DNA of 47,530 nt, taken from positions 1-47,530 of the forward strand of contig NZ_JAFHKI010000025.1 of assembly GCF_016937615.1 (NCBI RefSeq), in the 5' to 3' direction. The translations under genes were made by a program, and so were the position numbers. Under the pieces are notes generated by a model, which was given only the letters and a program-made list of their open reading frames with translations, did not search any database and had not been told where the DNA came from. Source of the stretch: Pseudomonas lactucae. Its GTDB lineage: Bacteria > Pseudomonadota > Gammaproteobacteria > Pseudomonadales > Pseudomonadaceae. Position 1 is the first letter of the stretch; every line of letters starts with the position of its first letter. Positions 8,979 through 17,923 of the stretch are shown here, piece after piece.

Positions 8979-9466
8979 CTGTGGTACTCCGCTTGGGCTT
9001 GTTATTGATGGAAGCGTCGCGTGTTATCCCCTTGGGAGGGGCCGTCAGCTCTGTTCGCTGGTAACGAGTTAAGCACCATAAACGAATCAGGGTGACAGGT
9101 GGGTGAAGCTGGACAGGACAGTCAGGTCACATACAACTTCCATAAGATGCGCACCTTGCCGGGTGACGGTACGACGGGCAGGTCAGGCGCCCGGAACGCG
9201 CGCATCCGTTGCGCAGCTTAACGAGTGTAGGAGCACTGCTCTTGCAGCGCTGCGACATATTCGGTCATCGGTAAGCAGGCTCGGGGTTGCGACGGGTGCA
9301 ACCCGGAACTAGCGGGGCAAAAACAGGCAGCTTTCAAACCTGCGAGCACCAAAAATGACTGGTTTTGCCCGCCAGGTCATGCCTCGTTGTGACACGGGAT
9401 GCAGCAGAAAATTCGCCGCAATGGCACAATTGCCGCGCCGCGCCCTTCCCCCAGACAGGATTTCCC
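8979..9466. other. Gene-free gap with one long inverted repeat
   Basis: No convincing coding sequence is present in these 488 bases. The gap must hold the gdhB promoter (reading left) and the promoter of the small acidic gene (reading right), but I see no consensus-quality boxes. Two inverted repeats stand out. One is GGGTTGC/GCAACCC at 9284-9304. The other is a larger one at 9312-9372, where GCGGGGCAAAA pairs with TTTTGCCCGC with one bulged G. Confidence 0.6.
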
Positions 9467-9820
9467 ATGCTGCAATTTAAAACCGACGCCCTGATGGCCA
9501 CCCCGTGCGACGACGAAGAAGACCACATGGCCATGCTTTGCTGCCACGGCAAAAACGGCGAGATGTTCATGCTGACCCGTTACCCGGATGAGGATGAGGT
9601 GGAACTGACCTGGGATTACGAGCCCTCTACCCTGGATGGGCTGAAGGTGACGCTGGGCGACACTACCTTGTTGGTGGAACTTGCCACAGACGATGCCGAT
9701 GCGCTGGGTGGCAAGACTCAGCTGCAGATCAACCACGACACAGTGTTGGCGGATATGGCAGAAATTGAACAAACACTGCAGAACATTCTCAAGGACACCG
9801 GCACCTACATTCGCGCCTGA
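9467..9820 (+). CDS. Small acidic conserved protein of unknown function
   Basis: A protein of 117 residues, rich in Asp and Glu (for example CDDEEDH and YPDEDEVELTWDYEP), with no signal peptide or membrane segment, so probably a cytoplasmic soluble protein. I do not recognise a domain. The ATG at 9467 is preferred over an upstream in-frame start at 9365 because AGGA lies six bases before it and the upstream extension has low-complexity, non-protein-like composition. It sits between gdhB and the moxR operon; as I recall, an uncharacterised gene also occupies this slot in P. aeruginosa (about PA3069), which would make it a syntenic core gene. In this genome a subtilase gene separates it from moxR. 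Confidence 0.75.
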   Translation: MLQFKTDALMATPCDDEEDHMAMLCCHGKNGEMFMLTRYPDEDEVELTWDYEPSTLDGLKVTLGDTTLLVELATDDADALGGKTQLQINHDTVLADMAEIEQTLQNILKDTGTYIRA

Positions 9821-9862
9821 TCCAGCGCCCTGTCTGCTCCCGCGCGGTCGCGACGAACCTCT

Positions 9863-9897
9863 GACCGTTGGTCGGTACTGTTATTTCTAACAGTACC
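9863..9897 (+). promoter_or_regulatory. Double-palindrome element, copy A (upstream of the subtilase)
   Basis: GACC-GTT-GGTC is followed by a perfect 10-bp hairpin palindrome, GGTACTGTTA (9874-9883) and TAACAGTACC (9888-9897), with a TTTC loop. Twenty-six of 31 bases (9863-9893) match 19668-19698 upstream of the Ig/propeller gene, and both palindromes are kept there in outline. It ends about 60 nt before the subtilase start codon. It is probably a binding site for a dimeric regulator, and could also be an RNA hairpin. Confidence 0.6.
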
Positions 9898-9955
9898 CGT
9901 AACGAAATTTTGCGCCTTAGCTGATCGCAATCACAGTGACAGCGCGGGTGCCTCG

Positions 9956-12526
9956 ATGAAATACCTCAGTACGGTTCTGGCAATTGGCCTGCTGGCCGCA
10001 GGGTCATCGGCGCTGTCGGCGCCGGCGGCCGACATTGACCATTCACACTTGATTGTGCTGCTCAAAGACGACGGAACCGGCGCCCGCAACTGGCAGGACA
10101 ACCGCGATCCCTCAAGCACCTTTCAGTCCCGCGTGCCCAACATCAAGCCCCTGGTGCCCCCGACCAAAGCCCTTACGCGGGAGAATGTCCAAGCCCTGCA
10201 ACGGCACCGGCTGGATCGTTATTACCTTATCGACCTGCGCGAACTCACCCCGCAACAGGCGCAGGCGCTCGCCGCCCAACTCAAGCAAGATCCCGCCATC
10301 GAGTACGTCGATTTTGAACCCCTCGTGGATGGCATGTCCGACGACAAGGCCGAACCCGTTACGCAGAGCACGACCACCCGTATTCCGGATTACACCGACC
10401 GCCAGAATTATCTGTTTGGCCCGCGAGCCATGTCGCCCTACAGAATCGGCGGCGTGAATGCGGTGCAAGGCTGGAGCGTTCCCGGCGCCAAGGGTGAGAA
10501 CATGCGGGTGATCTCTTCGGAAATCGACCACTGGTCCTACGAACACGTGGACTTGCCCAGACCATTTATGGAAATCAACCCCACGGCCACCACCGGCTCT
10601 CATGACACAGCCAGCGCGGGAGTGATCGCCGCCAGGGCAAACGGCTTCGGCACCACCGGCGTCGCCCCCGCGGCACAACTGGGCTACGTTCAATTCGGCA
10701 CGGAACGGCTGATGCAACTGGCCGAGCAACTCAGGGCCGGAGATGTCGTGCAATTGGGCGTGCACTACTATTACTCCACCCTTCCCGGCGTGGGCTGCAC
10801 CTCCAATTGCTATATGCCGCTTGAGTACAACCGGCCCGTGCGCGACATCATCACCTACCTGACCCAGGAAAAAGGCGCGCATGTGGTACTCGCGGCCGCG
10901 AACGGCAACATCAATCTGGATCACCCCTTCTTCGGCGGTTTTTTTGATCGCAACAGGTTCGACTCCGGCAGTATCTATGCCGGGGCCGTCTCGCCAACGT
11001 CAGGTTTGAAATCAGACTTCTCGCAATATGGCAGCCGCGTGGACCTGTTCAGTTGGGGCGCCAACGTTACGACGACCACGTGGAGTGTGGCCAACCTCAC
11101 TACCGGCTACACCCACACCTACAGCGGCACCTCATCAGCCAACCCGATCATTGCCGGGGTGATGGCATCACTGCAGGGTGTCGCGCGGGCCAACGGCCTG
11201 GGTAACATCCCACCCAAGGAACTGCGCAGAATCCTGGTGGAAACCGGCTACCCGCAGGCCAACGGCAATCGCACCCAAATCGGCGTGCAGCCAAACCTGG
11301 ACCTAGCCATCAAAAAACTGCTCGCCGACGGCATCGGCCAACCGCCCACCGGCCGCCTGGCCCTGCCCGAAGACGTGAAGTCAGGGGCGACATTCACCGG
11401 TCATGTCTACGCTGAGTCACCGAGCCAAAAACCACTGACGTACCGTTGGAACGCCACCGGGTTCACGCCCCCAACGGGTGACGGCCCGACGCTGGCCCTG
11501 ACCGCGCCGACCATGCCCGTCGACACACGCACGTCCATATCCGTGGTGGTGTCCGATGGCACTCACTCCATCACGCTGACCGAAAACATCCTCATCAAAG
11601 CCACCGAAACACCACCTGACGGCCACTGCACCACCGCCTGGGTGGCCACTAAGGTCTACTCCAATACCAACGAAAAAGTCTCCCACAGCGGTTACAACTA
11701 TCAGGTCGCACACTGGTCCCAAGGCGCACGCCCCGACCTGAACTTTGTTGAAACCGGTGCCGCCAAACCCTGGCGTCGTCTAGGTGCCTGCGGTGGCGAA
11801 CAACTGGTTGCCAGGATCACCGGGCCAGCCACCGTCGAAGTCGGCAAAACGCTGCAATTGTCGGGTACCTCGTCAACCGGTCAAGACCTGCGCTTTGCGT
11901 GGTCTGCAAACGGCTTTACCCCAGCTGCGTCGACGCAACCGTCCGCCGCGTTCGTCGCGCCCAACACTGCCGGTACACGCAGTATCACATTGACGATCAC
12001 CGACGCACGCGGCGGCACAGCCACCGCCAGCCACAGCGTGAACGTCACCGCCGATACACCCGCAAACCGGCCGCCGGTGGGTGACCTGATGGGCGATGAG
12101 ACGATCGATTCGGGCAAAAGCGCAAATTTCCTGGCCAACACCAGCGATCCGGATGGAGACCCCATGACCTATGCCTGGACACTCCCGGACGTGCTCAGCG
12201 CCAACAACTCCACCACCCGCACCATCAGCGTAACGGCCCGCCCAGTAAGCAGAGACACTCGTGCGACCCTCAGCGTTTCGGTGAGTGACGGACGTGGCGG
12301 CGTGCTGCGGCTGGACAAACCGCTCACCGTCAAAGCGGCGCCGGACTCGGGTAACTGCGGCAACACGCCGGCCTGGTTGGCCACCAAGGTCTATTCGTCG
12401 TATGCAGAGGCGGTGCTCTACAACGGCAAGGTGTACAAACAGAACTTCTACAGCATCAACAAACCGCCGGACACCAACTCGGCCGCCTACGGCAAGGAAT
12501 GGCACCTCGGGGTGCCGTGCCCTTGA
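9956..12526 (+). CDS. Secreted subtilisin-like (S8) protein with PKD-like and two chitin-binding modules
   Basis: An 856-residue exoprotein. A Sec signal peptide covers about residues 1-25 (hydrophobic stretch, then SAPAAD). A short propeptide-like region follows, then an S8 domain to about residue 450. Catalytic His216 (SHDTASAGV), the oxyanion Asn316 (AAANGN) and Ser393 (SGTSSANP) are present, but the usual Asp in DTG/DxE is not: the segment reads VISSEIDHWSYEHVDLP (residues 185-201). After the protease come a PKD/Ig-like module (about 455-545), a CBM5/12-type module (CTTAWVATKVYSN..., about 550-612), two more PKD-like modules (about 615-800), and a second CBM5/12 module (TPAWLATKVYSSY...) at the C-terminus. 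This build suits a type II-secreted enzyme acting on insect cuticle or fungal wall. The start has a weak ribosome site. Confidence 0.9.
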   Translation: MKYLSTVLAIGLLAAGSSALSAPAADIDHSHLIVLLKDDGTGARNWQDNRDPSSTFQSRVPNIKPLVPPTKALTRENVQALQRHRLDRYYLIDLRELTPQQAQALAAQLKQDPAIEYVDFEPLVDGMSDDKAEPVTQSTTTRIPDYTDRQNYLFGPRAMSPYRIGGVNAVQGWSVPGAKGENMRVISSEIDHWSYEHVDLPRPFMEINPTATTGSHDTASAGVIAARANGFGTTGVAPAAQLGYVQFGTERLMQLAEQLRAGDVVQLGVHYYYSTLPGVGCTSNCYMPLEYNRPVRDIITYLTQEKGAHVVLAAANGNINLDHPFFGGFFDRNRFDSGSIYAGAVSPTSGLKSDFSQYGSRVDLFSWGANVTTTTWSVANLTTGYTHTYSGTSSANPIIAGVMASLQGVARANGLGNIPPKELRRILVETGYPQANGNRTQIGVQPNLDLAIKKLLADGIGQPPTGRLALPEDVKSGATFTGHVYAESPSQKPLTYRWNATGFTPPTGDGPTLALTAPTMPVDTRTSISVVVSDGTHSITLTENILIKATETPPDGHCTTAWVATKVYSNTNEKVSHSGYNYQVAHWSQGARPDLNFVETGAAKPWRRLGACGGEQLVARITGPATVEVGKTLQLSGTSSTGQDLRFAWSANGFTPAASTQPSAAFVAPNTAGTRSITLTITDARGGTATASHSVNVTADTPANRPPVGDLMGDETIDSGKSANFLANTSDPDGDPMTYAWTLPDVLSANNSTTRTISVTARPVSRDTRATLSVSVSDGRGGVLRLDKPLTVKAAPDSGNCGNTPAWLATKVYSSYAEAVLYNGKVYKQNFYSINKPPDTNSAAYGKEWHLGVPCP

Positions 12527-12533
12527 GCCGCAA

Positions 12534-12562
12534 GGGGGGAGCGGATCAGTGCGCTTCCCCCA
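12534..12562 (+). terminator. Possible terminator hairpin after the subtilase
   Basis: GGGGGGAGCG and GCGCTTCCCCC can pair with a small internal mismatch just after the stop codon. There is no T-run, so it may only be an mRNA end-stabilising hairpin. Confidence 0.35.
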
Positions 12563-12717
12563 TGAATTTATGCGCAACACACAAAATTCCTACACGTTTT
12601 ACTAAAAATACCCCGCACGCCGTTAGTCGCCACACCCCTCGATGCATTAAAGTAATGCCCCCCAGCCCGGTGTTTGTTGCATAGCACGCGGGCTCCTCTT
12701 TCCAGGAACCGTCATCG

Positions 12718-13677
<960 letters not shown>

Positions 13678-13682
13678 AGTCG

Positions 13683-14615
13683 ATGAACGCAAGCGATGGG
13701 GTCCGCGTCACGCTCAGCGAGCTGATTGAGATGCGCCACCGCGTGCGCGAAGTGCAGCTGTTTTCCACGCCGAGCCAGCGCAGCCCGTTGATCGGCCTGC
13801 ACCACTCCAAACTGCGCGGGCGCGGGGTCGACTTCGACCAGGTCCGCGTGTACCAGGCCGGTGACGACGTGCGCACCATTGACTGGCGGGTGACCGCACG
13901 CACCCAGGAGCCGCACACCAAACTGTTCCACGAGGAGCGCGAACGCCCGATTTTCATCATGGTCGAGCAAAGCTGCCGGCTGTTTTTCGGTTCGGGGCAG
14001 ATGTTCAAGTCGGTGCTCGCGGCGCAGGCGGCGAGCCTGATCGGCTGGGCGGCGCTGGGGCATAACGACCGGGTCGGCGGGCTGGTCTTCGGCGACAACG
14101 AACACTACGAGATCAAACCCCGGCGCAGTAAACAAAGCCTGCTGCAACTGCTCAACCGCCTGGTGCGTGTCAACCAGAGCCTGGACACCGAAAGCCACCC
14201 GGAAGCCGACGCACTGGGCATGGCCCTGCGTCGTGCCCGCGAAGTGCTGCGCCCCGGCAGCCTGGTGATTGTGATCTGCGACGAACGCGCGCTCAGCGAA
14301 GGCGCCGAACAGCAACTGAGCCTGCTCTCACGCCATTGCGACCTGCTGCTGTTGCCGATCTCCGACCCGCTGGACCACGCCCTGCCCGCCGCCGGGCTGC
14401 TGCGCTTCGAGCAAAGAGGCGCGCAACTGGAACTGGACACGCTCAACGTCGATCTGCGCCAGGCCTACAAGGCCCAGGCCGAAGCCCGCATTGCCCGCTG
14501 GGAGCTGCTGGCGCAGAAACTGCGGGTGTTGCTGATGCCCTTGAGCACCCAGAGCGAAATGGTCGAGCAACTGCGCGAATACCTCAACCCGCAACGCCCG
14601 GTTAAAAAACAATGA
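13683..14615 (+). CDS. DUF58 domain protein of the moxR/bat operon
   Basis: A 310-residue protein with the DUF58 signature LRGRGVDFDQVRVYQAGDDV followed by RTIDWRVTAR, and a VWA-like fold downstream (FIMVEQSCRLFFGSG in place of a perfect MIDAS, then VIVICDERALSEGAEQQ). It probably forms part of the complex driven by the MoxR ATPase; its biochemical role is not established. I use the ATG at 13683. A TTG at 13674, overlapping the MoxR stop as TTGA, is an equally possible start and would add three residues. The stop overlaps the next start in ATGA, indicating translational coupling. Confidence 0.92.
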   Translation: MNASDGVRVTLSELIEMRHRVREVQLFSTPSQRSPLIGLHHSKLRGRGVDFDQVRVYQAGDDVRTIDWRVTARTQEPHTKLFHEERERPIFIMVEQSCRLFFGSGQMFKSVLAAQAASLIGWAALGHNDRVGGLVFGDNEHYEIKPRRSKQSLLQLLNRLVRVNQSLDTESHPEADALGMALRRAREVLRPGSLVIVICDERALSEGAEQQLSLLSRHCDLLLLPISDPLDHALPAAGLLRFEQRGAQLELDTLNVDLRQAYKAQAEARIARWELLAQKLRVLLMPLSTQSEMVEQLREYLNPQRPVKKQ

Positions 14616-15106
14616 GCAGCCTCGACCAACTGCAACCGCTGATCGCGCCGCCGGCCATCGGCTTCTGGCCGCCCGCGCCCGGCTGGTGGCTGTTGCTGCC
14701 GGTGATCGCACTGCTCGGCTGGGGCCTGTGGTCGCTGCGCCGTTTTCTGCCCACGCGGCGCCCGGTGGCGCGAGCCGAACAACCGTTGGACCCGCTGCGC
14801 ATCGCCGCCCTGGCCGAACTGGCGCTGATGCCCAAACCCTACGACGGCGCACCCGCCGGGGCCTGGCTGCAACAACTCAACGGCCTGCTCAAACGCCTGT
14901 GCCGCAACGACTACCCCTACAGCCAGAGCCACACCCTCAACGGCCGCAAATGGCTGGCGTTCCTCGACAATCGCTGCCCGGCCGCCGGCCTCACTCGCTG
15001 GATGGTCCTGGTGGAAGGCGCCTACAAGCCCGAATGCAAACTCGACGACAAGGCGATTGCCGGCCTGACCCAGGCGATCGACACCTGGATTCGCAAACAT
15101 GTTTGA
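14612..15106 (+). CDS. DUF4381 single-pass membrane protein
   Basis: A 164-residue protein typical of the third slot of gammaproteobacterial moxR/bat operons. The N-terminus runs into one transmembrane segment (PGWWLLLPVIALLGWGLWSL, about 24-43). A soluble domain follows, with LNGLLKRLCRNDYPYSQSH and the LNGRKWLAFLD motif. Predicted topology places most of the protein in the cytoplasm near the MoxR/DUF58 partners. Both ends overlap neighbours by 4-8 nt (ATGA at the start; the stop lies inside the start of the VWA gene). Confidence 0.92.
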   Translation: MSSLDQLQPLIAPPAIGFWPPAPGWWLLLPVIALLGWGLWSLRRFLPTRRPVARAEQPLDPLRIAALAELALMPKPYDGAPAGAWLQQLNGLLKRLCRNDYPYSQSHTLNGRKWLAFLDNRCPAAGLTRWMVLVEGAYKPECKLDDKAIAGLTQAIDTWIRKHV

Positions 15107-16187
15107 GTTCGCCTGGCCGTGGATCTTCGCCCTGCTGCCTTTGCCCTGGTTGATGCGGCTTATCCTGCCCGCGGCCGACAGCGGCGAGCCGGCACTTAAA
15201 GTCAGCTATCTGAGCGACCTCGAAGGCCTCGCCCGGCGCCGTGCCCGCGTGAACCTGCCGGGCTGGCGCCAGCAAGCGCCGTTCGTGGTGCTGTGGCTGC
15301 TGCTGTTGACCGCCGCCGCGCGCCCGGAATGGCTGGGCGAACCGCTGCCGATTGCCGCCAGTGGCCGCGATTTGCTGGTGGCGGTGGACGTGTCCGGCTC
15401 CATGGATTTCCCCGATATGCACTGGCAGGACGAAGACGTGAGCCGCCTGAGCCTGGTCAAACACTTGCTCGGCGACTTTCTGCAAGAGCGCGAAGGCGAC
15501 CGCGTGGGCCTGATCCTGTTCGGCAGCCAGGCCTATCTGCAGGCGCCGCTGACCTTCGATCGCCGTACCGTACGCACCTGGCTCGATGAAGCGCGCATCG
15601 GTATCGCCGGCAAGAACACCGCCATCGGCGACGCCATCGGCCTGGCACTCAAGCGCCTGCGCCAGCGCCCGGCACAGAGCCGCGTGCTGATCCTGGTCAC
15701 CGACGGCGCCAACAATGCCGGGCAGATCGACCCACTGACCGCCGCGCGCCTGGCCGCCGAAGAAGGCGTGAAGATCTACCCCATCGGCATCGGCGCCGAC
15801 CCTGAGCAGACCGGCTCGCTGGGCATCCTGGGCGTGAACCCGAGCCTGGACCTAGACGAACCTGCGCTCAAGGCCATCGCCGCCGCCACCGGCGGGCAGT
15901 ATTTCCGCGCCCGCGACGGCGAAGAACTGCAAGCGATCAAGCACACCCTGGACACACTCGAACCGGTGCAACAACAACCGACCCAGGCCCGCCCGGCCCA
16001 GGCGCTGTACAGCGGCCCCCTGGCGTTGGCGCTGCTCTTGAGCCTGTTGCTGGTCATCCAGGAACGCTGGCCGAACAACGCGTTGCAACGCGCGCTTAAC
16101 AAGCTGTCGAGCAAAGGCATTTTCCTGCCGCAAAGCCCTGAATGGCGCCAGCGCCTCAAACGCCTGCGTTTGCGGAGACGGCGATGA
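15099..16187 (+). CDS. VWA-domain membrane protein (BatA/BatB-like)
   Basis: A 362-residue inner-membrane protein with a von Willebrand factor A domain between transmembrane segments near the N-terminus (FAWPWIFALLPLPWLMRLIL, then FVVLWLLLLTAAAR) and one near the C-terminus (ALALLLSLLLVIQ). The metal-ion-dependent adhesion site is intact: DVSGSMDF at about 98-105 supplies DxSxS, followed by TAIGDAIG and LVTDGANNAG. It is expected to bind a divalent metal and a partner protein in the periplasm or at the membrane. The C-terminus is strongly basic (KRLRLRRRR). The stop overlaps the next gene in ATGA. Confidence 0.94.
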   Translation: MFEFAWPWIFALLPLPWLMRLILPAADSGEPALKVSYLSDLEGLARRRARVNLPGWRQQAPFVVLWLLLLTAAARPEWLGEPLPIAASGRDLLVAVDVSGSMDFPDMHWQDEDVSRLSLVKHLLGDFLQEREGDRVGLILFGSQAYLQAPLTFDRRTVRTWLDEARIGIAGKNTAIGDAIGLALKRLRQRPAQSRVLILVTDGANNAGQIDPLTAARLAAEEGVKIYPIGIGADPEQTGSLGILGVNPSLDLDEPALKAIAAATGGQYFRARDGEELQAIKHTLDTLEPVQQQPTQARPAQALYSGPLALALLLSLLLVIQERWPNNALQRALNKLSSKGIFLPQSPEWRQRLKRLRLRRRR

Positions 16188-17923
16188 TAGACCTGTGGCC
16201 GCACCTGTTCCGCCCCTGGTGGCTGTTGCTGCTGCCGTTGCTCGGCTGGCTGCTGTGGCAACTGTGGCACCGACAAAAGCGCGCCGGGCGCTGGCAGATG
16301 ATCCTGCCGCCGGCGTTTCATGCCGTGTTGCTCAGTGGTGGCAGCGGACGCGAAAGCAAATCGCCCTGGGTGGTGCTCGGCATTGCCTGGCTGTTGGCGC
16401 TGCTGGCATTGCTCGGCCCCAGTTGGCAGCGGGTTGAGCAGTCCAGCCAGAAACCGTCCGACCCGTTGGTGGTGCTGCTGGAACTGACCCCGGAAATGCT
16501 CGCCACCGACAGCCCGCCCAACCGTCTGGAACAGGCCCGGCGCAAGCTGTACGACTTGCTGCAGGCGCGCACCGATGCGCAAACCGCCATCGTCGTCTAT
16601 GCCGGCAGCGCGCACACCCTGGTGCCGCTGTCGGATGACCTGGCCACCAGCCGCAACCTGCTCGAAGCCCTGCGCCCTTCGATCATGCCCGAGTCCGGCC
16701 ACCGCGCCGACCTGGCCGTGGACAAAGCCCTGGGCTTGCTCAACCAGGCGGGCCTGGGCCAGGGCCGCCTGTTGCTGATCGGCTCGTCACTGTCCAAGCA
16801 GGAACGCCAAGGCATTCGCCTGCTGCTGCAAAGCAACCAGGCGCCGAGCCTGTCGATCCTCGGCATCGGCAGCCGCGAAGGCACGCCAGTGACCCAGGAA
16901 AGCGGCGAATTCCTCAAGGACGAACAAGGCGCGATTCTGGTGCCGCGCCTAGACAGCCCGACCCTCAAGGCCTTCGCCAGTGAAATGGGTGGGCGTTACC
17001 GCGCTGCGCGCCTGGACGACAAAGACCTGCGCCAGCTCGGCGTGCTCGACCCACCCCAAGCCTTGCGCAACGACGGCCAGTTGCTGCACCTGGACACCTG
17101 GGCCGACCAGGGTTACTGGTTGCTGCTGCCGCTGTTGCTGCTGGCCGCCTGCGCCGGGCGGCGCGGCTGGTTGTTCTTTTTACCGCTGCTGCTGTTGGGC
17201 GCGCCGCAACCTAGCTACGCCTTTGAATTCCAGGATTTGTGGCTGCGCCCCGACCAGCAAGGCCAATACCTGCTGAAGAAAAAACGCCCGGCCGAAGCCG
17301 CCGAACACTTCCAGGACCCGCAATGGCAAGGCGTGGCGCTGTACGAAGCCGGCAACTATGCCGAGGCCATCAAGCGTTTTGCCGAAGGCAATGACGCTTA
17401 CTCCCACTACAATCGTGGCAATGCCCTGGCCAGGTCCGGCGAGCTGGAGGCTGCGGCGGATGCCTACGAACAGGCCCTGGAAGCCCAGCCCGACCTGCAA
17501 CCGGCGCTGAAAAACAAAGCCCTGGTGGAAACCCTGCTGCAAGAACAGGCGCGGTCCGAGCCCGACCAGCCGGCAAAAAACGAAGATGACGAAACCGGCC
17601 AACCCGGCCAAACTGCGCAACCGGGCGCCAGCGGGCAAAACGCCGCGGGCGGCGAAACGTCGGCCCAGGGTCAGGGCGAAGCCGGCACCGGCGACACCCA
17701 GACCAGCGCCCCTGCGCAAAACGGTGGTAACGAAGTGCCGGGCAGCGAGCTGGGCGATGAACACACCACCACCCCGCCGCTGCGCCCCCTGGACGCCAGC
17801 CTCGACGGTGAACACCGCCAGGCCCTGGAACAGTGGCTGCGGGAGATCCCGGACAACCCCGGCGAACTGCTGCGACGCAAATTCTGGTACGAACAGCAAC
17901 AACATCAGGACAAGACGCGATGA
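16184..17923 (+). CDS. VWA and TPR domain membrane protein (BatB/BatC-like fusion)
   Basis: A 579-residue protein. N-terminal membrane segments (FRPWWLLLLPLLGWLLW and WVVLGIAWLLALLALLG) flank a VWA-like domain. Another pair (YWLLLPLLLLAACAGRRGWL and FFLPLLLLGA) precedes a TPR region (AGNYAEAIKRFAEGNDAY, NRGNALARSGELEAAADAYE). A long Gln/Gly/Glu-rich disordered stretch follows, then a short conserved end (LEQWLREIPDNPGELLRRKF). The VWA metal site is degenerate: where the preceding gene has DVSGS, this one reads ELTPEM. It may therefore be a non-metal-binding partner of its neighbour. The start at 16184 is chosen for GGAG at 16173 and the ATGA overlap; an in-frame upstream ATG at 16142 lies inside the previous gene. 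Confidence 0.93.
   Translation: MIDLWPHLFRPWWLLLLPLLGWLLWQLWHRQKRAGRWQMILPPAFHAVLLSGGSGRESKSPWVVLGIAWLLALLALLGPSWQRVEQSSQKPSDPLVVLLELTPEMLATDSPPNRLEQARRKLYDLLQARTDAQTAIVVYAGSAHTLVPLSDDLATSRNLLEALRPSIMPESGHRADLAVDKALGLLNQAGLGQGRLLLIGSSLSKQERQGIRLLLQSNQAPSLSILGIGSREGTPVTQESGEFLKDEQGAILVPRLDSPTLKAFASEMGGRYRAARLDDKDLRQLGVLDPPQALRNDGQLLHLDTWADQGYWLLLPLLLLAACAGRRGWLFFLPLLLLGAPQPSYAFEFQDLWLRPDQQGQYLLKKKRPAEAAEHFQDPQWQGVALYEAGNYAEAIKRFAEGNDAYSHYNRGNALARSGELEAAADAYEQALEAQPDLQPALKNKALVETLLQEQARSEPDQPAKNEDDETGQPGQTAQPGASGQNAAGGETSAQGQGEAGTGDTQTSAPAQNGGNEVPGSELGDEHTTTPPLRPLDASLDGEHRQALEQWLREIPDNPGELLRRKFWYEQQQHQDKTR

Noticed and set aside
4119..9008. A 1629-codon open frame on the plus strand
   Set aside because: It is exactly antisense to gdhB, whose motifs are unmistakable. 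The antisense frame is rich in His, Gln, Val and Ala as expected from third-position GC bias and has no recognisable domain.
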